From Lachnospiraceae bacterium (GTDB lineage Bacteria; Bacillota; Clostridia; Lachnospirales; Lachnospiraceae): a stretch of DNA of 64,000 nt. A model generated the notes under the pieces. It ran no database searches. It was not told the origin of the DNA and was given only the letters and a program-made list of their open reading frames with translations. Made by a program: the position numbers and the translations under genes. Below are positions 1 to 8,429 of this stretch, piece after piece. Position 1 is the first letter of the stretch; the number at the start of each line of letters is the position of its first letter. Location of the stretch: contig CAJTHM010000018.1 in NCBI GenBank assembly GCA_910576125.1, positions 62,001 to 126,000 of the forward strand, read 5' to 3'.

Positions 1-696
1 TTGACCAATATCATCGGCAATGTCATCACCGCTGCAATCGGCACGCTCAAGGGAAGTTCTGTGCAGAACCAGCTGGCCAACATGACAGAATCCATCAGCC
101 TGTGGATGATAGTTCTCTGGATGGTGATCTGCGCGCCTTTCATGGAAGAATATGTCTTCCGCAAGCTGATCGTGGACAGGACGATCCGCTATGGACAGGG
201 AGTCGCGGTGCTTGTGTCCGGGCTGATGTTCGGCCTGTTCCACGGCAACCTGAATCAGTTCGTCTACGCTTTTGTGCTGGGTGTGTTCCTGGCGTTCCTG
301 TATGTGAAGACCGGCAATCTGAAGATTACCATTGCCATCCACATGATGATCAACTTCATGGGAGGTCTGGTGAGTTCGGCTCTGATGCGGGCGATTGATC
401 TGAACGAGTATCTGGAGATGGTTTCCGACATGGACATGGATGCTATGATGGCCTATATCAGCGAGAATATGGCAGGGCTGCTGGCATATGGCGTATTCCT
501 GATATTTATCTTCGGCATGCTGATAGCGGGCCTGGTGCTGTTCATCGTGTGTCTGGTGAAGAAGAAATTCACCTTTGCCCGGGGCCTGGTGGTGATTCCC
601 AGAGGGAAAAGGTTCAGCACGATTTTCCTGAATGTGGGGATGCTCCTTTACAGCATATTCTGGATTGCGATGATAATTTATCAGCTGTTCGCATAA
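1..696 (+). CDS. CPBP-family intramembrane metalloprotease (5' end cut by window)
   Basis: Membrane protein of the CPBP/CAAX-protease (Abi) family. The three family motifs are visible: EEYVFR at about residues 49-54, FGLFH at 77-81, and H114 with N118 in the third conserved helix; these are the expected glutamate and histidine active-site residues of intramembrane glutamic proteases. At least five hydrophobic segments are present, including two after the protease core. The reading frame is open to base 1 (a TTG codon), so the true start is probably upstream and the N-terminal helices are missing. In bacteria such proteins process or protect against peptides and prenylated substrates, but the substrate cannot be read here. 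Family assignment is firm; role is unknown. Confidence 0.85.
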   Translation: MTNIIGNVITAAIGTLKGSSVQNQLANMTESISLWMIVLWMVICAPFMEEYVFRKLIVDRTIRYGQGVAVLVSGLMFGLFHGNLNQFVYAFVLGVFLAFLYVKTGNLKITIAIHMMINFMGGLVSSALMRAIDLNEYLEMVSDMDMDAMMAYISENMAGLLAYGVFLIFIFGMLIAGLVLFIVCLVKKKFTFARGLVVIPRGKRFSTIFLNVGMLLYSIFWIAMIIYQLFA

Positions 697-736
697 AAAG
701 GTTTGCGGCAGCCGGATTATTGAAAGGGATTTTAAG

Positions 737-1471
737 ATGTACACGTTTGGAAGCAGAATCAGATACAGCGAGACGGACAGCGAAGGAATTCTTACCATGG
801 CTTCGCTCATCAATTATTTTCAGGACTGCTCCACTTTTCAGGCGGAGGATTTAGGCCTTGGGGTGGCGAAGCTGAAGGAGATGCATTTAGTCTGGGTGCT
901 CTCCTCCTGGCAGATTGCGGTGGAGCGCTATCCGGCTCTTGGGGAAAGGGTGGTCATAGGGACGCTGCCTTACGCGCTGAAAGGATTTTTGGGATACCGA
1001 AATTTTGCCCTGATGGATGAAAAGGGGGAATATCTGGCAAAAGCCAATTCCCTGTGGAGCCTGTTGGACACGCGGACCAATAAGCCTACGGCAATTCCGC
1101 AGATCATGACAGAGGGATACCGGCCGGAGGAAAAGCTGGAGATGGAATATGCCCCCCGCAAGATTACCGTACCGTCAGAGGGCATCCCAAAGGAACCTAC
1201 AGTAGTAAAGCAGCACCATCTGGACACCAACTATCATGTGAACAATCAGCAGTTCATTGACATCGCCATGGACTATCTGCCGGAGGGCTTCGCGGTAAGG
1301 CAGGTGCGGGCGGAATATAAGAGGCAGGCTTTCCTGGGGGATGTGCTGATGCCCCGGGTCCTGGAAACGGCGGACAGTGTCTGGGTGGCGCTGGAGAATC
1401 AGGAAGGAAGTCCCTATGTGGTGGCGCAGTTTGATGGAAAAGGTAAGGGCGGAGAGCATCTTTCCGCATAG
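737..1471 (+). CDS. Acyl-ACP thioesterase (FatA/FatB-like)
   Basis: Double hotdog-fold thioesterase of 244 residues that would hydrolyse acyl-ACP to free fatty acid in the cytoplasm. The N-terminal hotdog begins with the family-typical segment near residues 10-30 (YSETDSEG). The second hotdog carries DTNYHVNN at 163-170, the Asn/His catalytic signature of plant-type acyl-ACP thioesterases. Length matches bacterial members (about 240-250). It starts 40 bases after the CPBP protease stop and is followed 30 bases later by the CvfB-like gene, so the three may be cotranscribed. Chain-length preference cannot be read. Confidence 0.88.
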   Translation: MYTFGSRIRYSETDSEGILTMASLINYFQDCSTFQAEDLGLGVAKLKEMHLVWVLSSWQIAVERYPALGERVVIGTLPYALKGFLGYRNFALMDEKGEYLAKANSLWSLLDTRTNKPTAIPQIMTEGYRPEEKLEMEYAPRKITVPSEGIPKEPTVVKQHHLDTNYHVNNQQFIDIAMDYLPEGFAVRQVRAEYKRQAFLGDVLMPRVLETADSVWVALENQEGSPYVVAQFDGKGKGGEHLSA

Positions 1472-1501
1472 AGAGAAAACAGATTTGGAGTGGGGATATC
1501 T

Positions 1502-2341
1502 ATGATAAATTTAGGTGAAAAACAGGAATTGACAGTTGTTAAGAAAGTGGAGTTCGGCGCCTATCTGGCGCTTTCCGCAGACGAGGACGAGCCCCGCGTG
1601 CTCCTGCCCCGCAAGCAGGTGCCGGAGGAGTGCAATGTGGGCGATGTGATGGAAGTGTTCATCTACCGTGACTCCCAGGACAGGCTGATCGCCACTGCCA
1701 GGGAGCCGAAGCTGCAGATGGGCCAGGTGGCGGAGCTGACAGTGGCCCAGACCGGGAAGATAGGAGCCTTTCTGGACTGGGGCCTGGAGAAGGATCTGCT
1801 GCTGCCCTTTAAGCAGCAGCGGGGCAAGGTGGAGCAGGGGGGTAAGGTATTGGTGTCCCTCTACATAGACAAGAGCGACAGGCTCTGCGCCACCATGAAT
1901 GTGTACGACAATCTGCGCACGGACAGCCCCTATGGAAAGGACGACAGGGTAAAGGGGCGCGTCTATGAGATAAGCGATAATTTCGGCGCTTTTGTGGCAG
2001 TGGACAATCTGTATTCCGGCCTGATTCCCCAGAAGGAGCTCTATGGGAACGTGGAGCTGGGAAAGGACGTGGAGGCCCGGGTCATACAGGTGCGTGAGGA
2101 CGGCAAGCTGACGCTGGGAATCAGGGACAAGGCTTATCTGCAGATGGACAAGGATGCGGAGAAGATCATGGCCATGATAGAGGCGAACGGCGGAATGCTG
2201 CCCTTTACGGACAAGGCGTCCCCGGAGCGCATCAGGCAGGAGACCGGCATGAGCAAGAACGAGTTCAAGCGGGCGGTGGGGAGGCTTTTAAAAGAGCGGA
2301 AGATAGAGATAGGGCAGTACTCTATTGGCAGGATACGGTAG
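1502..2341 (+). CDS. cvfB: CvfB-like S1-domain RNA-binding protein
   Basis: Protein of 279 residues with the architecture of CvfB/YitL: successive S1-type OB folds (roughly residues 5-60, 65-130 and 145-210) followed by a C-terminal winged-helix region (about 220-279, containing ETGMSKNEFKRAVGRLLKE). CvfB binds RNA and affects virulence-gene expression in Staphylococcus; its direct target is not established for Clostridia. I chose ATG 1502 over the in-frame GTG at 1490 because the purine-rich GGGG at 1492-1495 lies at a suitable distance and the protein then begins directly at the first S1 fold. Gene name is by family resemblance. Confidence 0.82.
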   Translation: MINLGEKQELTVVKKVEFGAYLALSADEDEPRVLLPRKQVPEECNVGDVMEVFIYRDSQDRLIATAREPKLQMGQVAELTVAQTGKIGAFLDWGLEKDLLLPFKQQRGKVEQGGKVLVSLYIDKSDRLCATMNVYDNLRTDSPYGKDDRVKGRVYEISDNFGAFVAVDNLYSGLIPQKELYGNVELGKDVEARVIQVREDGKLTLGIRDKAYLQMDKDAEKIMAMIEANGGMLPFTDKASPERIRQETGMSKNEFKRAVGRLLKERKIEIGQYSIGRIR

Positions 2342-2360
2342 GAGGCCTTTGGCTGAATTT

Positions 2361-2380
2361 TTAAGAATCCTTAAGAAATT
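2361..2380. repeat. 10-bp direct repeat TTAAGAA upstream of yjfB promoter
   Basis: TTAAGAATCC is followed directly by TTAAGAAATT, giving two copies of TTAAGAA with a 10-base period, one DNA helical turn. It lies about 40-60 bases upstream of the extended -10 element of yjfB, a position typical of an activator site. No known regulator is assigned. Confidence 0.4.
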
Positions 2381-2399
2381 GAAAAATTGCAGGAAAGTC

Positions 2400-2428
2400 T
2401 GGTAAAACCTTTCTTATTATGATACAAT
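2400..2428 (+). promoter_or_regulatory. Extended -10 promoter for yjfB
   Basis: TGATACAAT at 2420-2428 fits an extended -10 (TGn followed by TACAAT, one mismatch from TATAAT). The -35 position (2400-2405, TGGTAA) is weak, which is usual for extended -10 promoters. The predicted start, near 2435, leaves a leader of about 58 bases before yjfB. Confidence 0.5.
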
Positions 2429-2493
2429 AAAGTACGTCGCAGGACTTGGTATTCGGAGCCTGCGGTCATATATTTCTGGTAGGAGGTGTGCTT

Positions 2494-2685
2494 ATGGATA
2501 TTGCAGGAGTATCAGTGGCATTGGCGAATGTATCCCAGATGTCCCAGATTGGAACGGCAGTGCTTGGCAAGGCCCTGGACACCAATGAGGAACTGGGCGC
2601 CGGGATGGTGCAGATGATAGATTCTGCCGCCATGGAGCTGAGCGTGAATCCCAATGTAGGCGCAAACTTTGACATGCGTATTTGA
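2494..2685 (+). CDS. yjfB: YjfB-family small putative motility protein
   Basis: Small protein of 63 residues of the YjfB family (Pfam describes it as a putative motility protein). It is Met/Ala-rich and contains the family pattern of an N-terminal amphipathic segment (MDIAGVSVALANVSQ) and a C-terminal NPNVGANFDMRI-like tail. The start is ATG 2494, preceded by AGGAGGTG at 2481-2488; the upstream in-frame GTG has no such site. It has its own promoter and terminator and so forms a single-gene unit. Flagellar genes occur at 26-32 kb of the window, consistent with a motile host. Biochemical function is unknown. Confidence 0.8.
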   Translation: MDIAGVSVALANVSQMSQIGTAVLGKALDTNEELGAGMVQMIDSAAMELSVNPNVGANFDMRI

Positions 2686-2736
2686 AACGGATGTGAAAAA
2701 TGTTGCCCGGTTTTTGGTTGGAGATTTGTCTATAAG

Positions 2737-2769
2737 ACTGCCTGGGGTAATGCTTCAGGCAGTTTTTTT
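2737..2769 (+). terminator. Rho-independent terminator after yjfB
   Basis: Perfect 8-bp stem ACTGCCTG / CAGGCAGT around an 11-base loop, followed by a run of seven T. It separates yjfB from the downstream PucR-type regulator. Confidence 0.9.
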
Positions 2770-2881
2770 GTGAAAAATCATAAAATCCTATTGCTTTTTT
2801 CGCGTATTTTTTGTACATTTGTAAATGTAGAAACAAATACTGGCATCAGAATCTGCCATAACGACAAAAGGAGTGGATGTT

Positions 2882-3967
2882 ATGATTTCAAATCAAATTT
2901 TGCAGAACATTATCGACGGATTAAAGAACATTACTCGTGTCGAATTTTGTATTATGGATGTGGATGGCAAAGAAGTGGCTTCTACTGCCGACATGGGAGC
3001 CAGCGTGAGCGCTGTGGCGGAATTTGCCGCATCTGTGGCAGATTCCCAGGAGATACAGGGCTGCCAGTTCTTCAAGATATTCGATGATCAAGTGCTGGAA
3101 TACGTGATGGTGGCAGCCGGAGCAGGAGAGGATTCCTATATGATAGGAAAGCTGGCGGCTTTCCAGATTCAGAATCTGGTAATAGCCTACAAGGAGCGCC
3201 TTGACAAGGATAATTTCGTCAAGAATCTCCTGCTGGACAATCTGCTGCTGGTGGATATCTACAGCCGTTCCAAGAAGCTGCATATCCAGACGGACGTGCC
3301 CAGGGCGGTTCTGATCGTGGAGTCTCCCGGGGGACGGGACAGCAATGTGCTGGAGCTGGCCAGAACGTACTTCGGCGGCAACAGCAAGGATTTCGTCACG
3401 GAAGTGGACGAGAACAATGTCATCATCGTCAAGGAGCTGCCCGAGACCGATATGGCCAGGGAGATGGATAAGACGGCGAAGCAGATCTGGTCTTTCTTAA
3501 AAAAAGAGGGCATCCAGGACAGCCGCATCGCATATGGTACGGTAATCCAGGAAATCAAAGAGGTGAGCCGTTCCTATAAGGAAGCGCGGATGGCGCTGGA
3601 CGTGGGCAAGATTTTCTTCGATGAGAGGGAGATCATCGCCTATGGCGAGCTGGGAATCGGCCGCCTGATTTACCAGCTGCCGCTGCCCCTGTGCAAGATG
3701 TTCATCCGCGAGATTTTTGGTGGCAAGAGCCCGGATGAGTTCGACGAGGAGACATTGGGGACTATATATAAGTTCTTTGAGAACAGCCTGAATGTGTCGG
3801 AGACCTCCAGGCAGTTGTTCATCCACAGAAATACGCTTGTCTACCGGCTGGATAAGCTCCAGAAGGGCACAGGCCTGGATCTGCGGGTCTTCGAGGACGC
3901 AATCACCTTTAAGATAGCGCTGATGGTGGTGAAGTACATGAAATATATGGAAACTACGGATTTTTAA
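2882..3967 (+). CDS. PucR/sugar-diacid-regulator-type transcription factor
   Basis: Cytoplasmic regulator of 361 residues. The N-terminal part (to about residue 130) resembles the sugar-diacid recognition domain; the C-terminal 60 residues hold a PucR-type helix-turn-helix (ETSRQLFIHRNTLVYRLDKL). ATG 2882 is preferred over GTG 2873 because AAAGGAG at 2867-2873 is spaced correctly for it. It lies alone after the yjfB terminator and ends 28 bases before ftsE, so it could be read through into the division operon. The ligand and target genes cannot be inferred; no diacid catabolic genes are nearby. This family is sometimes called CdaR, which must not be confused with the YbbR-domain CdaR at 34.6 kb. 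Confidence 0.8.
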   Translation: MISNQILQNIIDGLKNITRVEFCIMDVDGKEVASTADMGASVSAVAEFAASVADSQEIQGCQFFKIFDDQVLEYVMVAAGAGEDSYMIGKLAAFQIQNLVIAYKERLDKDNFVKNLLLDNLLLVDIYSRSKKLHIQTDVPRAVLIVESPGGRDSNVLELARTYFGGNSKDFVTEVDENNVIIVKELPETDMAREMDKTAKQIWSFLKKEGIQDSRIAYGTVIQEIKEVSRSYKEARMALDVGKIFFDEREIIAYGELGIGRLIYQLPLPLCKMFIREIFGGKSPDEFDEETLGTIYKFFENSLNVSETSRQLFIHRNTLVYRLDKLQKGTGLDLRVFEDAITFKIALMVVKYMKYMETTDF

Positions 3968-3995
3968 CTTTTGATTGCCGGGATGGAGGAAAACG

Positions 3996-4739
3996 ATGGG
4001 CAAAAAAGAGCTGTCGTGGAGAAAACGGGAGCAGTTTATAGAAGACAATGGTATCATCTATCTTGATAACGTGAGCAAGGTCTATTCCAAGGGAGCGCCC
4101 GCCATTAACGGGATTACGCTGGGGATAGGAAAGGGGGAGTTCGTATTCATCGTGGGCGACAGCGGTTCGGGAAAGTCCACCCTGATCCGCCTGCTGCTGC
4201 GGGAGCTGACGGCCACGGACGGCAGTGTCTATGTCATGGGCAGGGATCTGGCCAAGCTCAAGCACAGGCAGGTGCCCAAGTTCAGGCGCAATCTGGGGGT
4301 GGTGTTCCAGGACTTCCGTCTGCTGAACGACAGGAATGTCTATGAGAATGTGGCCTTTGCCCAGCGGATCATAGAGGTGCCCGGCAAGGATATCAGGCGC
4401 AATGTGCCCACTATCCTGGCCACAGTGGGCCTGGCCGGAAAATACAAGGCCAAGACCAGACAGCTTTCGGGTGGCGAACAGCAGAGAGTGGCGCTGGCCA
4501 GGGCCCTGGTGAACAAACCCTCCATTCTGCTGGCAGATGAACCCACGGGCAATCTGGATCCGAAGAATTCCTGGGAAATCATGACGCTGCTGGATGAAAT
4601 CAACCAGAGCGGTACCACGGTTGTGGTGGTGACCCACAACAGGGAAATCGTCAATGCCATGCACAAGCGCGTTGTCACCATGAAGCGGGGCATCATCATC
4701 AGCGACGAGGAAGGAGGAGAATACATCGATGAAGATTAG
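3996..4739 (+). CDS. ftsE: FtsE, ATPase of the FtsEX complex
   Basis: ABC-type ATPase of 247 residues that pairs with FtsX at the inner face of the membrane and drives activation of a peptidoglycan hydrolase during growth or division. Walker A GDSGSGKS lies at 54-61, the signature LSGGEQQR near 157-164, and Walker B with ADEPTGNLDP near 180. Compared with typical FtsE (about 228 residues) it has some 18 extra N-terminal residues. ATG 3996 follows GGAGG at 3985-3989. Its last 11 bases overlap ftsX, so the two are translationally coupled. Identification is secured by the ftsX neighbour. Confidence 0.95.
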   Translation: MGKKELSWRKREQFIEDNGIIYLDNVSKVYSKGAPAINGITLGIGKGEFVFIVGDSGSGKSTLIRLLLRELTATDGSVYVMGRDLAKLKHRQVPKFRRNLGVVFQDFRLLNDRNVYENVAFAQRIIEVPGKDIRRNVPTILATVGLAGKYKAKTRQLSGGEQQRVALARALVNKPSILLADEPTGNLDPKNSWEIMTLLDEINQSGTTVVVVTHNREIVNAMHKRVVTMKRGIIISDEEGGEYIDED

Positions 4740-5673
4740 CACATTGTTCTACACCATCAGACAGGGCTTCGTCAACATCTTCCGGAACAAATGGTATTCT
4801 CTGGCCTCCATAGCGACGATAGCGGCCTGCCTGTTCCTGTTCGGCCTGTTCTACTCCGTGGTGATGAACTTCCGCAGCATCGTGATGAAAGCGGAGGAGG
4901 GCGTGTCCGTGACGGTCTTCTTCCACTGTGAGAAAGATATGTGCGAGAGCCACACAGAGGGGCAGATTCCGTCGGATATCCGTATAGAAGAAATCGGCCA
5001 GCTGATTGCCGGCCGGACCGAGGTGTCGGATGTAAAGTTCACCTCCGACGAGGAGGCCTGGGAGAACTTCAGGAGAGAGAAGTGGGGAGAGAATTATGAG
5101 GCATATTCCAAGGGATATTTGGAGAATCCCCTGGAGGGCGATGACTCATACGAGGTTTTCCTCAGCGATGTGTCGCTGCAGAGCGCTCTGGTCACATGGC
5201 TGGAATCTATGCCGGAGGTGCGCAAGGTCAATCATTCCGCGCTGACAGCCGATACTTTAAGCGGCGCGAATATGCTGATTGCCTATGTGTCCATCGGCAT
5301 CATTGTGATATTGCTGGCGGTCAGCATCTTCCTGATCAGCAATACGGTGGCCATCGGCATCGCCGTCCGCTCGGAGGAAATCAATATCATGAAATATATC
5401 GGGGCCACCGACTTTTTCGTCAGGTCTCCTTTCGTGCTGGAGGGTATGCTGATCGGGCTGATGGGTGCCGCGCTGCCGCTCTGGCTGATTTATGGTATCT
5501 ACAATTACGCATTGACGTATATTGCGGAGAGATTTTCTATTTTGACCAGCTTTCTCAACTTTTTGCCGGTGAATGAGGTGTTCGGCGTACTGATGCCTGT
5601 GTCGCTGATTGTAGGCGTGGGCATCGGCTTTCTGGGGAGCATAGTCACTGTAAGAAAACATTTGCATGTATAG
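4729..5673 (+). CDS. ftsX: FtsX, membrane subunit of the FtsEX complex
   Basis: Permease-like protein of 314 residues: one N-terminal membrane segment (about 22-44), a large extracytoplasmic domain (about 45-180), then three membrane segments near 184-208, 228-255 and 285-305. This is the FtsX topology; the external loop contacts the hydrolase it activates. The start overlaps the ftsE stop by 11 bases. The next gene downstream is a coiled-coil M23 hydrolase, the expected partner, so the operon carries the whole signalling path from ATPase to enzyme. Confidence 0.95.
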   Translation: MKISTLFYTIRQGFVNIFRNKWYSLASIATIAACLFLFGLFYSVVMNFRSIVMKAEEGVSVTVFFHCEKDMCESHTEGQIPSDIRIEEIGQLIAGRTEVSDVKFTSDEEAWENFRREKWGENYEAYSKGYLENPLEGDDSYEVFLSDVSLQSALVTWLESMPEVRKVNHSALTADTLSGANMLIAYVSIGIIVILLAVSIFLISNTVAIGIAVRSEEINIMKYIGATDFFVRSPFVLEGMLIGLMGAALPLWLIYGIYNYALTYIAERFSILTSFLNFLPVNEVFGVLMPVSLIVGVGIGFLGSIVTVRKHLHV

Positions 5674-5684
5674 AGTAGGGGCTT

Positions 5685-6941
5685 ATGGAGAAGAGGAAGA
5701 ATGTTGCCGCGCTGCGGCGCATGGTATGCGGATTGCTGGTGGGGAGTGCTGTCTTGTTGGCTCCTGGAGGAGCCGGGCAGCAGGCGCATGCCACAGGCAG
5801 TAAGACCACGCCCACCGCGGAGAGCATCAAGGAGAAAGAGAATCAGATTTCCCAGATAAAAGAAGAGAAAGAATCCTTGAAAGACGGTCTCAGCGATTTG
5901 CAGGAGATCAAGAAGAACCTGGAACAGCAGAAAGATGACCTGAAGAACTATGTGAAAGAGCTGGACGGCAATCTGGAAGAGATAGAGGCCAAAATCGCTG
6001 ACCTGAAAGAACAGATCAGCGCCAAGGAGGCGGAAATCCAGCAGACCCAGGCAGAACTGGAGGCTGCCCGGAAAAGGGAAGAAGAACAGTTGGAGGCCAT
6101 GTCCATCCACATCAGGCTTACCTACGAGTCGGGTGAACCCAACATGGTGGATCTGCTGCTGCAGTCCAAAAGCTTCGGGGACTTTCTGAATACGGTGGAT
6201 TATGTGGAGAAGATGGTGGCCAGCGATAACCGGATGTGGCAGGAGTACAGGGCCGCAAAGGAGTATGTGCAGCTGTGCAAGGAAAAAATGGAGCTGGAAA
6301 AGGAGATTCTGGACGAGACAAAAGAAAATGTGGAAATCGAGCAGAAAAACCTCGAAGAGTTGATAGAGCAGAAAAATCGTGATATCATAAGTTATGAGAC
6401 AGATATCAATAATAAGGAAAATGCCATAAGGGAGTACGAGGCGGAAATCAAGGCCCAGGAGGATGAAATCAGGTATCTGGAGGCCATTGTGGCCGAGGAG
6501 AGGCGGCAGATGATCGCCAACAACCAATCGGCGCTGGTCTATGACGGAGGCGCTTTCAAATTTCCGCTGGCATCCTATACCAGAGTGTCTGACGACTACG
6601 GTATGAGGATACATCCGACACTGGGCGTGGAGCAGTTCCACAATGGCGTGGATTTTGCCTCTGCGACAGGGACCGCTATCTACGCGGCTTACGATGGAAA
6701 GGTGGTGGCCGCTGCTTATAATGCCAGCATGGGGAATTATGTCATGATAGATCATGGGGACGGGCTGTCTACCATATATATGCATGCTTCCGCCCTGTAT
6801 GTGAGCAAGGGGGATGTGGTGGCAAAAGGCGATACCATCGCCGCCGTGGGCAGCACCGGCCGTTCTACCGGCAGCCATCTTCATTTCAGCGTAAGGCTGA
6901 ACGGGTCCTATGTATCTCCGTGGGGATATCTCAGCCTTTGA
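5685..6941 (+). CDS. Secreted coiled-coil M23 peptidoglycan hydrolase, likely FtsEX-activated
   Basis: Exported protein of 418 residues. Residues 1-38 form a signal peptide (basic start, hydrophobic core, AHA at its end). Long coiled coils follow (about 45-160 and 195-285, rich in KEENQ heptads), then a LytM/M23 domain. The zinc ligands are intact: H319 and D323 (HNGVD), the middle histidine in YMHAS, and H398-L-H400. It is therefore probably an active endopeptidase rather than a degenerate EnvC-type activator. In Bacillus the FtsEX-controlled hydrolase CwlO has a comparable coiled-coil head but an NlpC/P60 catalytic domain, so this is a functional analogue with a different catalytic fold. 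It lies 11 bases after ftsX. Confidence 0.9.
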   Translation: MEKRKNVAALRRMVCGLLVGSAVLLAPGGAGQQAHATGSKTTPTAESIKEKENQISQIKEEKESLKDGLSDLQEIKKNLEQQKDDLKNYVKELDGNLEEIEAKIADLKEQISAKEAEIQQTQAELEAARKREEEQLEAMSIHIRLTYESGEPNMVDLLLQSKSFGDFLNTVDYVEKMVASDNRMWQEYRAAKEYVQLCKEKMELEKEILDETKENVEIEQKNLEELIEQKNRDIISYETDINNKENAIREYEAEIKAQEDEIRYLEAIVAEERRQMIANNQSALVYDGGAFKFPLASYTRVSDDYGMRIHPTLGVEQFHNGVDFASATGTAIYAAYDGKVVAAAYNASMGNYVMIDHGDGLSTIYMHASALYVSKGDVVAKGDTIAAVGSTGRSTGSHLHFSVRLNGSYVSPWGYLSL

Positions 6942-6985
6942 CAGAGCCCTGAGGCATTTTGCTGTGACGGACAGGAGGGAAATGT

Positions 6986-8404
6986 ATGGACGAGAACCAA
7001 TCATATTTTGATAATATTTCCGGGACAGGGACGAATACCGGAAGAGAGAACGGACCGATGCCGGGGAGCGGACCGGTGTACGGCGACGGGAGGGTGTATG
7101 GCACCGGAACATCACAGGTCCCTGGGAAAGGGCCAAGAGGAGAGCGGGGCAGCGGAAAGGGACTGTTCCTGATTGGGCTGATTACCGGCATCTCCGGGGC
7201 GCTGCTGATCATGGCTATCTGCTATCTGGGCCTTTATATCCAGAATGTGGTGGAGTCCGGCCAGAATGTGGCAGAATCCAGACAGAGTTCTTCCGATGAG
7301 GTTTCGTTTCTGAAAGATTCGGCCATTGATGCCTCTGTGCTGAATAAGATGCAGACCATAGAGAATACTATCAATAATTATTTCTATCTGCATGATGTGA
7401 CCGGGGAAGAGCTTCAGGACGGCATTTATAAAGGGATGCTTCAGGCATTAGGAGACCCGTACTCCGAGTATTATTCCGCAGAGGAACTGGAAGCGCTGAT
7501 GGAGCAGACGGAGGGCGTCTATTACGGCATCGGCGCCTATGTGAGCCAGGATGCGCTCACCGGCCTGCCCAAAATCAGCGGCGTCATCGAGGGGGCGCCT
7601 GCGGCGGAAGTGGATCTGCGTGCCAACGATATCATATACGAGGTGGACGGCGCTTCCACCTATGGACTGACCCTGACAGAGGCGGTGGCCCTGATCAAGG
7701 GGCCGGAGAATACGGAAGTGACCCTGACTATTGTCAGGGAAGGGGAATCCGATTACCTGGATGTCACCGTCACCCGCAGAAAGGTGGAGACGCCTACCGT
7801 ACAGCATGAGATGCTGGAGGAGGGAATGGCCTATATCCAGCTGACAGAGTTCGACGATGTGTCTATCAAACAGTTCGAGGATGCGCTTGCTTCTGTGCGG
7901 AAATCCGGCATGAAAGGCATGATTCTGGACTTGCGGGGCAATCCCGGCGGCAGCCTGAACGCAGTGGTGGAGATGGCCCGGATGATTCTGCCGAAAGGCA
8001 TGATCGTGTACACGGAGGACAAGAGCGGAAAACGGTCAGAATATACCTGCGACGGCGATAAGGAGCTGGATGTGCCGCTGGTGGTGCTGGTGGACATGAA
8101 TTCCGCCAGCGCGTCTGAAATCATGGCCGGTGCCATCAAGGATTACAAGCTGGGGACTCTGGTGGGGACCACCACGTTCGGCAAGGGCATCGTGCAGCAG
8201 ATTATTCCGTTCCGGGACGGATCTGCGGTGAAGGTGACCATCAGCGCTTATTATACGCCCAATGGCAATAATATCCACGGCCTTGGCATCGAGCCGGATG
8301 TGGTGTGTGAATTCGACGGCGAGGCTTATTACGGAAGCGAAGACCATCCGGACAATCAGCTGGAAAAGGCTAAGGAAGTGTTGAAAGGGCTGATGGAACA
8401 GTAA
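6986..8404 (+). CDS. S41-family C-terminal processing protease (CtpA/CtpB-like)
   Basis: Membrane-anchored serine protease of 472 residues. A Gly/Pro-rich cytoplasmic tail (about 1-50) precedes one membrane segment (about 54-76), a PDZ domain (about 150-240) and the S41 core. The Ser/Lys dyad reads as S375 in NSASASE and K400 in TFGKG, exactly 25 residues apart as in E. coli Prc. The start ATG 6986 has AGGAGGG at 6972-6979. An S41 protease next to ftsEX and a hydrolase is the Bacillus ftsE-ftsX-cwlO/ctpB-like arrangement; a role in trimming or turning over the hydrolase or a cell-wall protein is plausible but inferred. Confidence 0.92.
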   Translation: MDENQSYFDNISGTGTNTGRENGPMPGSGPVYGDGRVYGTGTSQVPGKGPRGERGSGKGLFLIGLITGISGALLIMAICYLGLYIQNVVESGQNVAESRQSSSDEVSFLKDSAIDASVLNKMQTIENTINNYFYLHDVTGEELQDGIYKGMLQALGDPYSEYYSAEELEALMEQTEGVYYGIGAYVSQDALTGLPKISGVIEGAPAAEVDLRANDIIYEVDGASTYGLTLTEAVALIKGPENTEVTLTIVREGESDYLDVTVTRRKVETPTVQHEMLEEGMAYIQLTEFDDVSIKQFEDALASVRKSGMKGMILDLRGNPGGSLNAVVEMARMILPKGMIVYTEDKSGKRSEYTCDGDKELDVPLVVLVDMNSASASEIMAGAIKDYKLGTLVGTTTFGKGIVQQIIPFRDGSAVKVTISAYYTPNGNNIHGLGIEPDVVCEFDGEAYYGSEDHPDNQLEKAKEVLKGLMEQ

Positions 8405-8429
8405 CCAAGACGGCTGAAAGGAAGCTGAT

